This document shows, in pieces, positions 11,726 to 23,836 of a stretch of 53,901 bases of DNA. The notes below the pieces were generated by a model. It was not told the DNA's origin, ran no database searches, and worked only from the letters and a program-made list of their open reading frames with translations. The stretch spans positions 34,872 through 88,772 of the forward strand of contig MNCI01029521.1 of NCBI GenBank assembly GCA_015680685.1. The letters run 5' to 3'. Numbering within the stretch: the stretch's first letter is position 1; the number at the start of each line of letters is the position of its first letter. The translations under genes and the position numbers were made by a program. This stretch comes from Gnetum montanum (lineage: Eukaryota; Streptophyta; Gnetopsida; Gnetales; Gnetaceae).

Positions 11726-12579
11726 TGATGAGTCATGAATTGTTGGCCATGATATCGCACCCATGATATCATGTACATGATATCACAGCCTAGATGCGAT
11801 ATCATGTACACGATATCATAGCCTGTCTCCTAATCTATAAATAAGAGGTAGGCAGATTTGGTAAAGAAGTTTTAAGTTTTAAGTTTTCTAGTCTTTAGTA
11901 TTAAGGTAGGGACTTTTTATCATTTTTTCCTCTCAACCCTTTCTCCCAATGCATGCCCGCAGTGTGATGATTGTAATTGTATGACATCCTTATTTGAGTG
12001 TGATGTACTTGGACATGCACATGACTAGCAATAAAGATTGGGATTACTTCATCATTGCAGCATCCACTTAGCTTAATTATTTAATTGTTATTGTTATTTA
12101 TTACTTTCGTAGTTAATATCTCTCTACCCTTATCTCCTAGTAACACAGAATGAGTATGACTTAATCATGAGCATTTAAGTGTGACTACTTGGTAACCTAG
12201 TAGTGTACCTAGGCCATGCGCTTGGTTGTCCTAGTGGTAGTCATGCATGAGGTTCAAGATATGTATGGATGATTAAGGAACAGATGCTCATCGCACTTTG
12301 GCTAGTTTAGATTCTCTCTCATCCTCTCTGCTAGCTTAGTTGATATTATTTCTCATCATACCTAGGAGTAGCATTAGTGTAGAAACACATCATACACCTC
12401 ACTCTGGACTAAACCATACGTGACAAAGCTAATACTAGTCTAGGTGGGAAGACAACGAACTACGATCTATGAGTAACTGTCTAGATACCACAACTAGTCC
12501 ATCTGTGGAGTTCAACCAGATCGTGCGTGAAGTGCTCGTATTCGTATGGTTTAGTGTAGGGGTACGTCGCCACTCATCA
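11726..12579 (+). repeat. Element C 5' LTR
   Basis: This 854-bp LTR has five GATATC palindromes in its head (about 11749-11820). TATA box CTATAAATAAGAGG lies near 11835 and AATAAAG near 12030. It ends CTCATCA next to the primer site. Confidence 0.93.
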
Positions 12580-12580
12580 T

Positions 12581-12598
12581 TGGCGCCATTGCCGAGGA
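12581..12598 (+). other. Primer binding site, tRNA-Asp type (element C)
   Basis: TGGCGCCATTGCCGAGGA matches the tRNA-Asp complement at 16 of 18 positions, with both differences G to A. It lies 1 base after the LTR. Confidence 0.87.
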
Positions 12599-12720
12599 TG
12601 GTGCTAGTTATCTAGATTAGTTATATCATACAAGGTTGCTGTATAGGAATTAACGATATATCTTTTAGGAAGAAATAATTACAAAAAGTTACATACAAAT
12701 TCACACACAATTTCACAACT

Positions 12721-14700
12721 ATGCCTCTCCTATAAGACTACGATAATGCCACATCTAGTGAGGTAATTCATTGGAGAACCAACGAATTATATGACAATGA
12801 AGATTGGAGTACACAATCTGAGGTGGGGGTTTCTTATAAACATAAATGAAGGTAGTATCATCCCAATGCACAAAAGCATAACTTAGTGGATGATGATGAA
12901 CCCCTATTGGCCACTACAAGCCTAACGCAAATACAAGAGGATGTTTGAATCTCCCATAGGCATTGTAAAGAGAGCTGCCTACCTAGGCTCGATTTAAACA
13001 ACTTTCTCAATTTCTCAGGAGGCTATGACTTAGATTCACAACAACATTTACAATCCTTCTACAATGCCTGTGCATGGAACAACATTGATAATGGTTGGAA
13101 AAAACTCAAGCTCTTTCCTATAACACTCGTTGGCCAAGCAAAAGTATGGTATAGATCGTTAAAACCAAATTGAATACGACATTGGCCAACAATGGTAGAA
13201 CTCTTGAACAAAAGATATCAAACTTACGCAAGAGTGTTGACCTTGAGGAAACAAATCCAAGAGTGGAAACAAGCACAACATGAACCCTTGGACATGGCCT
13301 TAGAAAGATATTATGCACTTTTAAACAACTGTACAGGCCATGAGTTCTCCGAGGAAAGGCTAATGTACCATATCATTGATGGGCTTTGTAATGAAACAAG
13401 AGATACCCTAGGGATGTATGCCAAAGGTCAATAATATGAACCATGAACCCATCAATTCCAAGAGCTTATTAAGTGGGTAGCAAAAGAAGAAGGAGAAATG
13501 GCTAGATGAGAGAGTGTTGAAAAACATCAATAGGACCAAAATATCAACTTAAAAAGGGTCCATAATCATAAAAAGGAGAAATCAACCAATCTTAAGGAGG
13601 AAGAACCATCTTTGCCAGTACAATAATCATTAGACGAAATCAAGGCAAAGATCAATAAGATGCCAGAATGGATGCATAAAAAGTGTGGGGAATATATCAA
13701 TATTATTGGAGATAGAGTTTTGACAACCTGAGAAGTAGGATAAAATATCATTAGACAATCGTAAAGAAGGGATAAGGAAAATAAGAGCTCAACTACCAAT
13801 CACACGTATGAATGCAATATTTGCCTGTACGATCACCCCAAGGGCCAATGCCCAATCTTGTTACATTTATATGAGCATTGGGGAAGCATGTTACATCCAC
13901 AGTTCATATAAAGATACTATGTTTGATCACAATGGCAACAATCCCAGTTGTGGGGAAAGCCATCCCTAAACTTGGGACACCCTTTGTATCATTCGAATCT
14001 AAATGCTTATCTAGTTCAACATCTTGTTTCCCTGACTAGGTCAACATACTGTATCTCGCCACATTGTTATTCTCCTCAGTACTATTAGACCATGTCCTCA
14101 ACACAACCACTGCCTTGTGTACCTTACACTTCTTCTAAATTTCAACATTCTCATCCTTTCCCTCCTTCTACATTGCCACCAACTATTTTTGAAGTGTCTA
14201 TACCACAGCAACAACCCACGAATGTTACCTGTGCTGCTATTTCCAATAGTAGTGAGAGACCTCCTTAACATCAAAGGCGTCCCTTCTTTATACATGACCA
14301 TAGGAAGGGACAACATAGTTCCAAGACCACTGCATTCTCCAACTCAGCACAAGTCCAACATTTTGGTGCATCCTTCTCCTCGAACCCAACGCCTCATGTC
14401 ACTTCATCAGGATCAGCAGTTAGCACTCCAACAACCATACGACCCAATGAATATAGCCATGGAGGACAACATCTTGATCCTTGCATACCATCTTACGGTC
14501 TCAAGTATCATAGTGGGTCAACTCTTTACTTGGGAACCACATCTTATAAATTGCCCCACTATGCTTGCTATAATCAGGTGTGTGAACTCCAATGGGGTAA
14601 GTATGACTAAATTTTGATATTTCCAACATGCAAGGATCCTCATCTTTCATTTATTAATCCTTGCCATGCTCAACCATTTAGTTATGGGGGATATCCCCCC
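12721..14700 (+). pseudogene. Element C gag pseudogene
   Basis: Begins at ATG 12721 (MPLL, then TAA at codon 5; element D has the same stop). The Retrotrans_gag core is clear: LKLFP.TLVGQ...WYRSLKPN near 13105-13170, then VELLNKRYQTYARVLTLRKQ and HIIDGLCNETRDTLGMYAK to 13434. A knuckle C-NI-C-LYD-H-PKGQ-C lies at 13813-13851. A Pro/Ser/Thr/Gln-rich tail runs to about 14700. It has multiple stops and at least one frameshift, so it is not functional. Confidence 0.85.
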
Positions 14701-16060
14701 ATTCTAATAACAAGTAGGATTAATAAATATTTTTCATTTTCTTTAATTTTACAATTTTTTGTTTTCCAGTTTTTCATTTTTCAATTTCTTGTTTTATATT
14801 TTTGTATGTTTATCTTATTATAAGTAATCTCATCTACGAATAAAACACTCATGTGGCTCATCGGTTAAGGTGTGTTCTATGTTATCAAGTCTTGAGTGAT
14901 CAATTATTTGGATAGTGAGTCCATTACACCCACTCATTCATTCTACAAATAAGAGGTTCTATTTGAGGGTACAGTGATATTCTTGACATTATTAAAAATT
15001 AAAATTAATTTTGTGTTCATTGTACACAGAATGAAGAAGGATGGACCAAGAGGGAATGATTAGGGCGTGACATCAAGGGAACTTGCGGATTCTCTTTGGT
15101 AATGTCTGTGAGAGTTATCACACAATGTGGTTGTACTAAGTTCCTTGTAGATCTAACGCAAAATGGAAGTAAGAGTAATCACAAGGCACTCAAAAATCCA
15201 ATGCTATTCTAGGGGGTCCCACCAAAAAGACATGCACCCATGCCTGAGTGTTGGTAGCTTCTCTAGATTCAGGATTCAAAAAAAAATGAAGAAAGTGCCA
15301 CAAAGCAAAAATCACTCCTCCCTTGAACAAAATGCCAAGTGATCATACACCTTGTTGTTATGGTACTCTCATAGTTGCTCATCATGGGATGAAACAATGT
15401 GGTCTCACTGACCAGAGGAATGGACTAGGTCCTGATCTTGGAACAACAGGTTAATGACACATTAATCATGCTTTACATGCAGGATTCATTGTGCCTTGCG
15501 TCGGTTACCTCATGTCCCAATCTCTATAATCCTTTCTATAGTCCATCTCATCTTGCTATTCATGTAATTATAGCTCATGCCTCAGATAGCGTAGAATTCT
15601 TACCTCATTCCAATGATACTTACATGTGTGTGTTTTGTGAAACTAGTATGGATCACATTAAACCCTTCTAGTGCCTACGAACATTTTAAGATGTGGTTAC
15701 GCAAGGGCATTATAGGTTGGAACCTGCTTTGGGGAGGATCCACTTGCATGATTTTTGTAATTTGCACTCATAACACATCTTCTACACATCATCTATTACC
15801 CTTAGCATATTATCAACAATATTCTTTCCCTTATTACTATCCCTCTGATTCAAATGTTCCCGTGAACCATCACATAGCCTTTTTCTCTCCCTTATCATCC
15901 GAGGTCCTTATTGATAAATTCCACACCCTCATAATTTTCGTGCCTTCAAAATTAGTTGAATCATCCTAGAACCCTTTAACAATAGTCTAGATGTTGTTAG
16001 TTTACATTGTTTAATTTCAGAAAAATATTACAAATTTGGTGCCTTCTATAAAGTACCCTA
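14701..16060 (+). other. Element C region between gag and ORF2
   Basis: No pol sequence. It holds a T-rich stretch (14725-14820), a tRNA-A-box-like word GGCTCATCGGTTAAGG near 14856 (also in D and E), and ACAAATAAGAGGTTC near 14945, reminiscent of the LTR TATA region. Blocks such as CCTGCTTTGGGGAGGATCC near 15725 are shared with the F 3' region. Short reading frames here are not conserved between copies. Confidence 0.55.
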
Positions 16061-16072
16061 ACTTCGATAGGT

Positions 16073-16135
16073 CGCGATATCACGTACGTGATATAGTGAC
16101 CGACATGATATCGTGTCCAAAAAAATATATATACA
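16073..16135 (+). promoter_or_regulatory. Internal promoter-like block of element C (GATATC array + TATA)
   Basis: Three GATATC-type palindromes (CGCGATATCACG, GTGATATAGT, CATGATATCGTG) are followed by a TATA-like ATATATATACATG near 16126. This repeats the arrangement at LTR heads, but about 500 bp upstream of ORF2. The same block occurs at the same place in D and E. Confidence 0.6.
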
Positions 16136-16385
16136 TGACCCCCCATGCTAATCAACATCATTTGAAACTATTAACATGAGGGAAGTTTTTCAAATTTCTT
16201 TCTATGACTCGCGATTGCACATCCCTTGCTTTCATATCTATAACTCGCTTGCTGGTACTCCGATTTTCATTCCGTTTGAACCTACTTGAACCTGAAGTGT
16301 TTAGCTTAGTCATGGGGGAATGGCACATATTGAATAGCACATAAATTTTTTGAAATTTTTCATTTCCTGAAGGACATTATTAAGG

Positions 16386-16626
16386 GTAATTAGTTATAAA
16401 ATTAAGGATAAATGCGCCAAAAATAATTGCATCTCCTTAGTTATACTGGGAAACTAGATTTGGAAACCACCTAAGCAAAGAGGATTAAATATTATAATCT
16501 TTCGGGGACATTTTCTCCTAATAATTAATTTAACATGGAGATAAAAAAAATTCATTAAGGCAAGTAGTAAGGTATAACCTAAATTTGGTAACAGCCTTAT
16601 TAACGATTGGTCCTGTGTGATTGTAG
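16386..16626 (+). other. Putative 5' leader intron of ORF2, element C
   Basis: A donor-like G/GTAATT at 16386 and an acceptor TGATTGTAG ending at 16626 sit exactly before ATG 16627. A branch-site-like TTATTAAC lies about 23-30 bases before the acceptor. D and E keep the same GT and AG positions. Confidence 0.5.
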
Positions 16627-17414
16627 ATGGTCTCGAAACACGAACAATAGGAAGGTCTTGCTCAAGGTGTGATCAAGTGACCTAGGAGAGGTGAAGGAAA
16701 AGTTTCTACTGAACAACATGCAAAGTAGGAAGAATAATCATTTAGTATCCATTAAGAAAACCTTGCCACTATACAATCAAGGTACGTGGAAGGAGGAGCT
16801 GTTGCAGTGTCTAAACAGGGATGACATCTCATGTTGCCCCAAGATTGTGTTTAGGCCATCCATGAAAGGTCCATATTAACTATAGTGATTGTGGAAATTA
16901 AACTTTGGACCTTTCACAGAATTTTCTCCAAAGGCCGTTAGTGATTACCTCAAAGGGTCCCCATTGTGGCCTACCCTCTTTGAAAGCGGTGCCTGGTACT
17001 TAGGGGAAATGTACCAATTTTGGCACAACAAAGAAGAAGGTACCATGGTTAACATTTGTGGTGTGACTATTGATTTCTCTGTTCAATCAATTTTGGAAGT
17101 ATTAAACCTTCTGAATATAGGGCCAAAGGTTTCTTAGAACCAACTGGACACTTTCAAAACTGAGCAACTTAATAAATTGTTGACACATAATAAAAGGGTG
17201 GTGAAAGAAAAAGATAAGGTTGACTGGGATGCCTCTATGGCACAAGTGCAAACTTATGCGCATGCCAAGACACTCAAGGCCTTACAGGAGGAGAAACTAT
17301 AGAACATACTTCAAAGCCATCAAATCCCAAGACCTAGAGCACATGATAAGAGAAAGACACCCATGGAGGAGCCACTGCCACCAAGAACTACATGAGTTCC
17401 ACCCAATCCTGTAG
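16627..17414 (+). pseudogene. Element C ORF2, shortened and broken
   Basis: The first part matches D and E, with LNFGPFTEFSPKAV, DYLKGSPLWP, SGAWYLGEMY.FWHNKE and VNICGVTIDFS at 16889-17137. After GPKVS (about 17135) it jumps directly to the coiled-coil portion (QLDTFKTEQLNKLL, ALQEE), omitting more than 1 kb present in D and E. The Pro-rich end (EEPLPPRTT) is near 17365-17410. Stops and frameshifts make it a relic. Confidence 0.75.
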
Positions 17415-17573
17415 TTATAGGATTTTCTTTTGCATTCCTCATGTTGTGTCTCAATTTTGTTTTAATTCCACACTGTGCATGAATCCATTCTAGTCAATCA
17501 GTAATCCCATACCTATTCACTATGTAATCAATGGATCTTGTTCTTACCTTCACTCGAGGACAAGTTTTTATTC

Positions 17574-17586
17574 AGTCGTGGGGGTA
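17574..17586 (+). other. Polypurine tract, element C
   Basis: CAGTCGTGGGGGTA directly abuts TGATGAG of the 3' LTR. Confidence 0.7.
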
Positions 17587-18454
17587 TGATGAGTCATGAA
17601 TTGTTGGCCATGATATCGCACCCATGATATCATGTACGCGATATCACGTATGCGATATCATAGCCTATATGCGATATCACGTACATGATATTGTAGCCTG
17701 TCTCCTCATTTATAAATAAGAGGCAGGAAGATTTGGTAAAGAAGTTTTAAGTTTTAAGTTTTCTAGTCTTTAGTATTAAGGTAGGGACTTTTTATCAGTT
17801 TTTCCTCTCAACCCTTTCTCTCAATGCATGCTCACAGTGTGATGATTGTAATTGTACGACATCCTTATTTGAGTGTGACGTATTTGGACATGCACATGAA
17901 TGAAAATAAAGATCAAGATTACTTCATCATTGCAGCATCCAGTTAGCTTAATTATTTAATTGTTATTGTTATTTATTTCTTTCTTAGTTAATATCTCTCT
18001 ACCCTTATCTCCTAGTAACATAGAATGAGCACAACCTAATCATGAGCATTTAAGTGTGACTACTTGGTAACCTAGTAGTGTACCTAGGCCATGCGCTTGG
18101 TAATCCTAGTGGTAGTCATGCACGAGGTCCAAGATGTGTACAGATGATTAAGGAATAGATGCTCATCGTACTTAGGTTAGTTTAGATTCTCTCTCATCCT
18201 CTCTCCTAGTTTAGTTGATATTATTTCCCATCATACTTAGGGGTAGCATTAGTGTAGGAACACATCATACACCTCACTCTGGATGAAACCATACGTGACA
18301 AAGCTAATACTAATCCAGGTGAGAAGACAGTGAACTATGATCCACGAATAACTGTCTAGATACCACAACTAGTCTATTTGCAGATTTTGACCGGATCGTG
18401 CGTGAAGCGCTCGTATTCATATGGTTGAGTGTAGGGGTACCTCGCCACTCATTA
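17587..18454 (+). repeat. Element C 3' LTR
   Basis: This 868-bp LTR has six GATATC-type palindromes in its head, against five in the 5' LTR. TATA box TTATAAATAAGAGG lies near 17712. It ends CTCATTA, followed by the target duplication GAGTA. Confidence 0.92.
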
Positions 18455-18459
18455 GAGTA

Positions 18460-19073
18460 ATAATTCGATGATAGAGAGTCTAAAACCAAATGTAAACATT
18501 CTGAAACTAACCTTTAAAATTTTTCTGGAACTTTGAAATATGCCTACGTTTCAAATCTAATATTCAAAGGTTGATTCATGGAAATTTATAAGGAATAGTT
18601 GATTAGTATAATATGCAGTGATGAAAGTCTAGAGGATATGATTAGGATACCATCACATAAGATTAAGAGTGATGACAAAAAAATTCTAATGAAATTTCTA
18701 AAATATTAAAGATTCATGTGCTACAACATTGTTGTACCTACTTATTTTCAAGAAATTAAGATTTGACAAGAGTGGGGTGAATTGCAAGCCAACAAGTTTA
18801 AAAGAACTTTGTAGATGAATACAAGGTTAATCCATAGAGTGCATTGGATCAACTATTCAATATTAGAACCCTAGATTAATTACAAATCCATTAATAAAAG
18901 TAATATTATGAGTACATTCATAAGTAGATATGTAGAGTCTATGCTACTCTTTACTAGAATAAAGGTCATAATAGAAGAAATTATAACCATAATGAAGAGA
19001 TTAAAGATATTAGAGAAATAAGTAGTCAAATTAGAGGTAGAGAGCTAGAATCAAGGCAAAAATTTTAAGCATA
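18460..19073. other. Old A-rich DNA between elements C and D
   Basis: Its continuation on the far side of D is at 35769. Together the two parts are A-rich with Lys/Glu/Ile-rich broken frames (for example 18960-19070 and 35769-36150) that look like remains of a coiled-coil coding sequence. No family was recognised. It ends with GCATA, the target site of D. Confidence 0.4.
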
Positions 19074-19399
19074 TGATGAGTCGCCATTTAGTCAACCATG
19101 ATATCGTGTATGTTATATTGTAGCCTATCTCCTCATCTATAAATAAGAGGTAGATAGTACCGATAGGTAGTTTTTTGTGAATTCTTAGTTTAAGTGTTAA
19201 GTTTTAGTAGTTCTTTCTCTCAACCCATTTTCCCCTAGTGCATGCCCATAGTGTGGTGATTGTAATTGTACGAAACCTTTATTCGAGTGTGACGTATTTG
19301 GAAACGCATATGACCAAAAATAAAGATCGAGATTACTTCATCATTGCAGCATTCACTCAGCTTAATTATTTAATTAATTGTTATTTACTACTTTCCTAG
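19074..19399 (+). repeat. Element D 5' LTR, first part (cut by E)
   Basis: Starts TGATGAGTCGCC, with two degenerate GATATC-type units, TATA box CTATAAATAAGAGG near 19136, and AATAAAG near 19319. It is interrupted at CCTAG (19395-19399) by E and resumes at 27440. The intact D 3' LTR reads CTTTCCTAGTTCATCCC at 35286-35302, giving the empty-site sequence. Confidence 0.93.
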
Positions 19400-19878
19400 T
19401 GATGAGATGCGTTCAGCATCGACCGCGATATCGCGTATGCGATATCACGTCCAATGCGATATCGCATCCCTTGCGCGCCGCCATATCTATAAATAAGAGG
19501 TGGCTCTCCCTTGTTTCACATCCCAGTTAGAAGTAGCAAAGCTCTGGCAGTTTGATCCCTCTAGAGTTAGATTTTTTCCCATGTCTGCCCACAGTGTGGT
19601 GAATGTAATTGTACGGTGTCTTTATTCGAGTGTGCCATACTTGGACACGCACATGACTGGCAATAAAGATTGAGATTGCTTCATCATTGTAGCATTCACT
19701 TTGTCATTTATTTATTTGTTATTTATTTAATGTTATTTACTATTTTCTCTCTCTCACCCTTAAACTCCTAGAATGCAGAATGAGTACGACTTGATTATGA
19801 GCATTTAAGTGTGACTGCTTGGTAGCCTAGTGGTGTAGCTAGGATCTACGCTTGGTAACCCAGTGGCGTATTTGGGAT
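19400..19878 (+). repeat. Element E 5' LTR (visible part)
   Basis: Starts TGATGAGATGCG, with three GATATC palindromes (19422-19468) and TATA box CTATAAATAAGAGG near 19487. A second AT-rich block and AATAAAG lie near 19663. It runs into N inside the 33-bp CTTGGTAAYCCAGTGG subrepeats. The 3' LTR of the same element has five palindromes. Confidence 0.9.
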
Positions 19879-20242
19879 NNNNNNNNNNNNNNNNNNNNNN
19901 NNNNNNNNNNNNNNNNNNNNNNNNNNNNNNNNNNNNNNNNNNNNNNNNNNNNNNNNNNNNNNNNNNNNNNNNNNNNNNNNNNNNNNNNNNNNNNNNNNNN
20001 NNNNNNNNNNNNNNNNNNNNNNNNNNNNNNNNNNNNNNNNNNNNNNNNNNNNNNNNNNNNNNNNNNNNNNNNNNNNNNNNNNNNNNNNNNNNNNNNNNNN
20101 NNNNNNNNNNNNNNNNNNNNNNNNNNNNNNNNNNNNNNNNNNNNNNNNNNNNNNNNNNNNNNNNNNNNNNNNNNNNNNNNNNNNNNNNNNNNNNNNNNNN
20201 NNNNNNNNNNNNNNNNNNNNNNNNNNNNNNNNNNNNNNNNNN
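19879..20242. other. Assembly gap (364 N)
   Basis: The gap hides the end of the E 5' LTR, the primer site and the gag start. By comparison with the E 3' LTR (27033-27434, 402 bp) and with D from LTR end to the matching gag position (198 bp), about 600 bp should be missing. The gap length is therefore an estimate or the copy is deleted here. Reading frames running through it are artefacts. Confidence 0.97.
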
Positions 20243-22141
20243 ACCAACGAACTATATGACGATGAAGATTGGAGTATACAACCTGAAGTGGGAGTTTCCT
20301 ATAAGCATGAACAAAAACAACGTCATCACAACACACGAAAGCCTAACTTACTCGATGACCACTACAAGCTTAACGTAAATACAAGAGGCTGTATGAATCT
20401 CACGTAGGCATCGTAAAGAGAGCCGACTACCTAGGCTCATTTTAAATAACTTTCCCAAATTTTCAGGAGGCTATGACTTAGATCCGCATGAACATTTACT
20501 AGCCTTCTACGATGCCTGCACATGGAATAACATTGATAACAGTTGGCAAAAACTGAAGCTCTTTCTGATGACACTTGCTGACCAAGCTAAAGTATGGTAT
20601 AGATCGTTAAAACCAAATTCAATACAACGTTGATCAACAATGGTAGAGGTCTTTAATGAAAAATATCAAACCTACGCAAGAGTGTCTGCCTTGAGGAAAC
20701 AAATCCAAGGATGGGAACAAGCACAACATGAACCCTTGGACATGGCTTTAGAAAGATATTACGCTTTGTTAAACAACTGTTCAGGCCATGGGTTTTCCGA
20801 GGAAAGGCTAATGTATCATATTATTGATGGGCTACGTAATGAAACAAGAGAGACCTTAGGAACATATGCCCAAGGTCAACTATACAACCTATGAATCCAT
20901 CAAATCCAAGAGCTTATTAAGAGGGTAGCCAAAGAAGAAGGAGAATTAGCTACATGGGAGAGTGTTGAAAAACATCAACAGGACCAAAATCTCAACTTCA
21001 CAAAGGTCCCTGATCACAACAAGGAGAAATCAACAAATCTCAAGGTGGAAACATCATCTTTGCCAATACAAAAATCATTAGAAGAAGTTGAGGCAAAGAT
21101 TAATAAGATGTTGGAATGGATGAATAAAAAGTGTGGAGAATATATCAACATCATTGGAGATAGAGTTTTGACAATCCAAGAAGCAAGACAAAACATTAGA
21201 CATTTGGAGAAAAAGAATAAAGGAAATAAGTGCTCAACTACTAATCATATGTATGAATGCAACATATGCCTATACGATCACCCCAAAGGCCAATGCACAA
21301 TATTGTTACATCTACATGAGCATTGGGGAAACACATTACATCCAGAGTTCATACAGAGATACTATGTTCGATCACAGTGGAAAAAATCCTAGTCGTGGGG
21401 GAATCCACCCTTAGATTGGAGGCACCCTTCATATTTTCTGAATCCAAACGCTTATCACGTTCTACATCCTATTTCCTCAAATGGGCCCACATACTCTATC
21501 TCACCACAATACCATTCTCCACAATACTATCAACCCATACCTCCAACACCACCTTATCCATCTTATATCCCTCCTAACTTTCAACATTCTCATCCTTTCC
21601 CTCCTTCCATAATGCCACCAACTATTCCTAAGGTGTTTGTACAATCGCAAGGCACGAACAACACTTGTGCTACTACTACTAACAGCAGTGAAGAGCCTCC
21701 TCATAATCCAAGGCGTCCTTTCTTTAAACAAGGCCGTAGGAAAGGACAACACACTTCAGAGGCCACTACACCTTCCAACCCAGCACAAGTCCAACAATGT
21801 GGTGCACCCTTACCTTCGAACCCAATGCCTCATGTAACTTCATTAGGGCCACCAAATTACACTCCAACAACTATACAGCCCAATGAACACAACCATGGGA
21901 GGCATCAGCCTAATCCTTGCATACCATCTAATGGTCCTAAATATCATAGTGGATCAACTCATTATCTAGGAACTACATTGTATGAAGTTCTCCATTGTGT
22001 TTATTACAAAGTGTGTGAAATCCAAGGTGATAAGTATGGACCAGCTTCAATATTTCCAATATGCAAGGATCCTCATTTCCCATTTATTAATCCTTGCCAT
22101 ACTCACCCGTTTAGTTATGGGGGATATCCCCCATTTCAATA
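20243..22141 (+). pseudogene. Element E gag (5' end in gap; few stops)
   Basis: One frame can be followed from the gap to the stop at 22139-22141 with a handful of in-frame stops. The Retrotrans_gag core lies at about 20500-20890, with KLFLMTL, WYRSLKPN, VEVFNEKYQTYARVS and HIIDGLRNETRETLGTYAQG. A Lys/Glu-rich segment follows, then a knuckle C-NI-C-LYD-H-PKGQ-C at 21258-21296, then a long Pro/Tyr/Ser/Thr-rich tail ending HPFSYGGYPPFQ. The tail motif FSYGGY is shared with C and D. No protease follows. It probably formed the particle shell when intact, while enzymes came from a partner element. Confidence 0.85.
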
Positions 22142-23497
22142 GCAAGCAGGATTAATAAATATTTTTCATTTTCTTTGATTTTTCAACTCTTTGTTTTATC
22201 TTTTTGTGTGTTTGTATTTTCATGTTTTTGTAAGTAATCTCAACTATGAATAAAACACTCATGTGGATCATTGGTTGAGATGTGTTATATGTTATTAATT
22301 CATGAGTGACCAATTATTTAGAATAGTGAGCCCACTACATCCACTCATCCACTCTACAAATAAGAGGTTCTGCTCGAGGGTACAATGATATTCTTAACAT
22401 TTCTAAAACTTAAAATTAATTTTATGTTATTGTACCCAGAATGAAGAAGGATGTACCAAGAAGAAATGATTAGGGTGTGACATCAAGGGGACTTGTGGAT
22501 TCTCTTTGGTGACATCTGTGAGAGTTATCATGCAATATGGTTATACTAAGATCCTTGTAGATCTAATGAAAAATGGGAGTAAGAGTAATCAAAAGGGCAC
22601 TTGAACATCAAACACTATTCTAGGGGGTCCCCACTTGAAAGACATGCACCCATGCCTGAAGGTTGGCGGCTTCTCTGGATTCAGTAAGGTGAAAAAAAAG
22701 AAGAAGAGAGAAAAGAAAAAGAAGTGCCATAAAATAAAAACCACTCCTCCCTTGTACTAAATGCCAAGTGATCGTACGCCTTGTTGTTATGGTACTTTTA
22801 TAGTTGTTCATCATGGGATGAAACAATGCGATGTCACTGATTAGAAGGATGGACTTGGTCTTGATCTTGGAATGATGGGTTAATGACATATCAATCATGC
22901 TTTACACGCAGGATTCATTATGCCTTGGGTCAGTTACCTTATGTCCTAATCTCTACGATCCCTTGCTCTACTTCGCCTCATCTCACTATTCATGTAATTT
23001 TAGCTTGTGTCCCATGTAGCATAGAATTTTCATCTCATTCCGGTGATATTTACATGTGTGTGTTTTGTGGAGTTAGTGCGGATTACATTTAACCCTTCTA
23101 GTGCCCCCGGACACTTTAAGTGTGATTACACAAGGGCATAATCGGTTGAAACCTGCTTTGGGGAGGATCCACTTGTGTAATTTTGTTGTAATCTTCATTA
23201 ATTCTCTAGCTAGAACACAAAAATTCTTACCGTTAGCTTAATTTTTAATACTTTTCTTTCCCCATTATTATCCCTCAAAGTTTTAACGTTTCAAGGTACC
23301 ATTACATTCCCTTTTCTTCAGAACTGCAAAATTTTTAATTGCTAGATTCACATCATTATCATTCAAAGTGCCTCTCGAATCCATGTAATTACCCTTGAAT
23401 ATGTTAATCCTTGACAATGTCCTCAATTTACACTATTAATTTCAAGAAAATCATTAAAAATTCAGTCTTTTTCATGTGTCTCACCTTAGTTGGGACA
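22142..23497 (+). other. Element E region between gag and internal promoter
   Basis: Noncoding and co-linear with C 14701-16060 and D 30045-31440. It shares the A-box-like word near 22262, ACAAATAAGAGGTTC near 22355 and GGGGAGGATCCACTTG near 23159. No pol sequence and no conserved reading frame. Confidence 0.55.
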
Positions 23498-23585
23498 AGA
23501 TATCGCATACGCAATATCGCATCCCACGTGATATCGCGTACGCGATGTATCGTACGCGATATCGCATCCTATTTACTTATAAATA
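23498..23585 (+). promoter_or_regulatory. Internal promoter-like block of element E (GATATC array + TATA)
   Basis: Five GATATC-type units occupy 23498-23566, spaced mostly 14 bp apart (for example GCGTACGCGAT between units). A clean TATA box TTATAAATAGG follows at 23577-23587, then the start-site-like CAACACTTAG (also in D). This is the best-preserved of the three internal copies. TATA to ORF2 ATG is about 470 bp. Confidence 0.65.
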
Positions 23586-23836
23586 GGAACCCCCACCGCA
23601 ACACTTAGTGTCATTTTCTCATTTACATAGGAGGAATTTTTGAATTTTTTCTCTGCGACTTGCGAGTGCGTGACCCTTGCTTTCTCACTCATATCTCGCA
23701 CGCTGGTACTCCGATTTTAATTCTGTTTGAACTTGCTTGAACCTGGAGTGTTTAGTTTAGTCATGGGGAAGAGACACTTGCTGAAAAGTGCCAAATTTTT
23801 TTGAAATTTCTCATCGCCCAAAGGACATCAATTAGG

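Larger units (their letters stand above)
11726..18454 (+). mobile_element. Element C: non-autonomous LTR retrotransposon (gag + ORF2, no pol)
   Basis: The element is 6,729 bp and flanked by GAGTA (11721-11725 and 18455-18459). It has LTRs with TGATGAG...CTCATCA or CTCATTA termini, a tRNA-Asp primer site, a gag pseudogene, an internal promoter-like block, a leader intron and a shortened ORF2. No protease, reverse transcriptase or integrase motif was found between gag and the 3' LTR. The same layout in D and E shows this is a family trait and not a private deletion. Confidence 0.92.

Noticed and set aside
14851-14930. A tRNA gene inside elements C, D and E
   Set aside because: Only an A-box-like word is visible. 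No B box, cloverleaf or acceptor stem can be formed by eye.
18600-19070. Possible host gene split by element D (A-rich frames continuing at 35769)
   Set aside because: Frames are short and broken on both sides, with no recognised family or splice pattern. It is kept only as anonymous old sequence.
19839-20378. Open frames across the N run
   Set aside because: They are produced by translating N and carry no information.
21391-21410. Gag copies of TAGTCGTGGGGG as another polypurine tract
   Set aside because: The stretch is in frame and encodes a conserved SWG-P-like part of the gag linker (F has QSWGMPP there), so coding constraint explains it.
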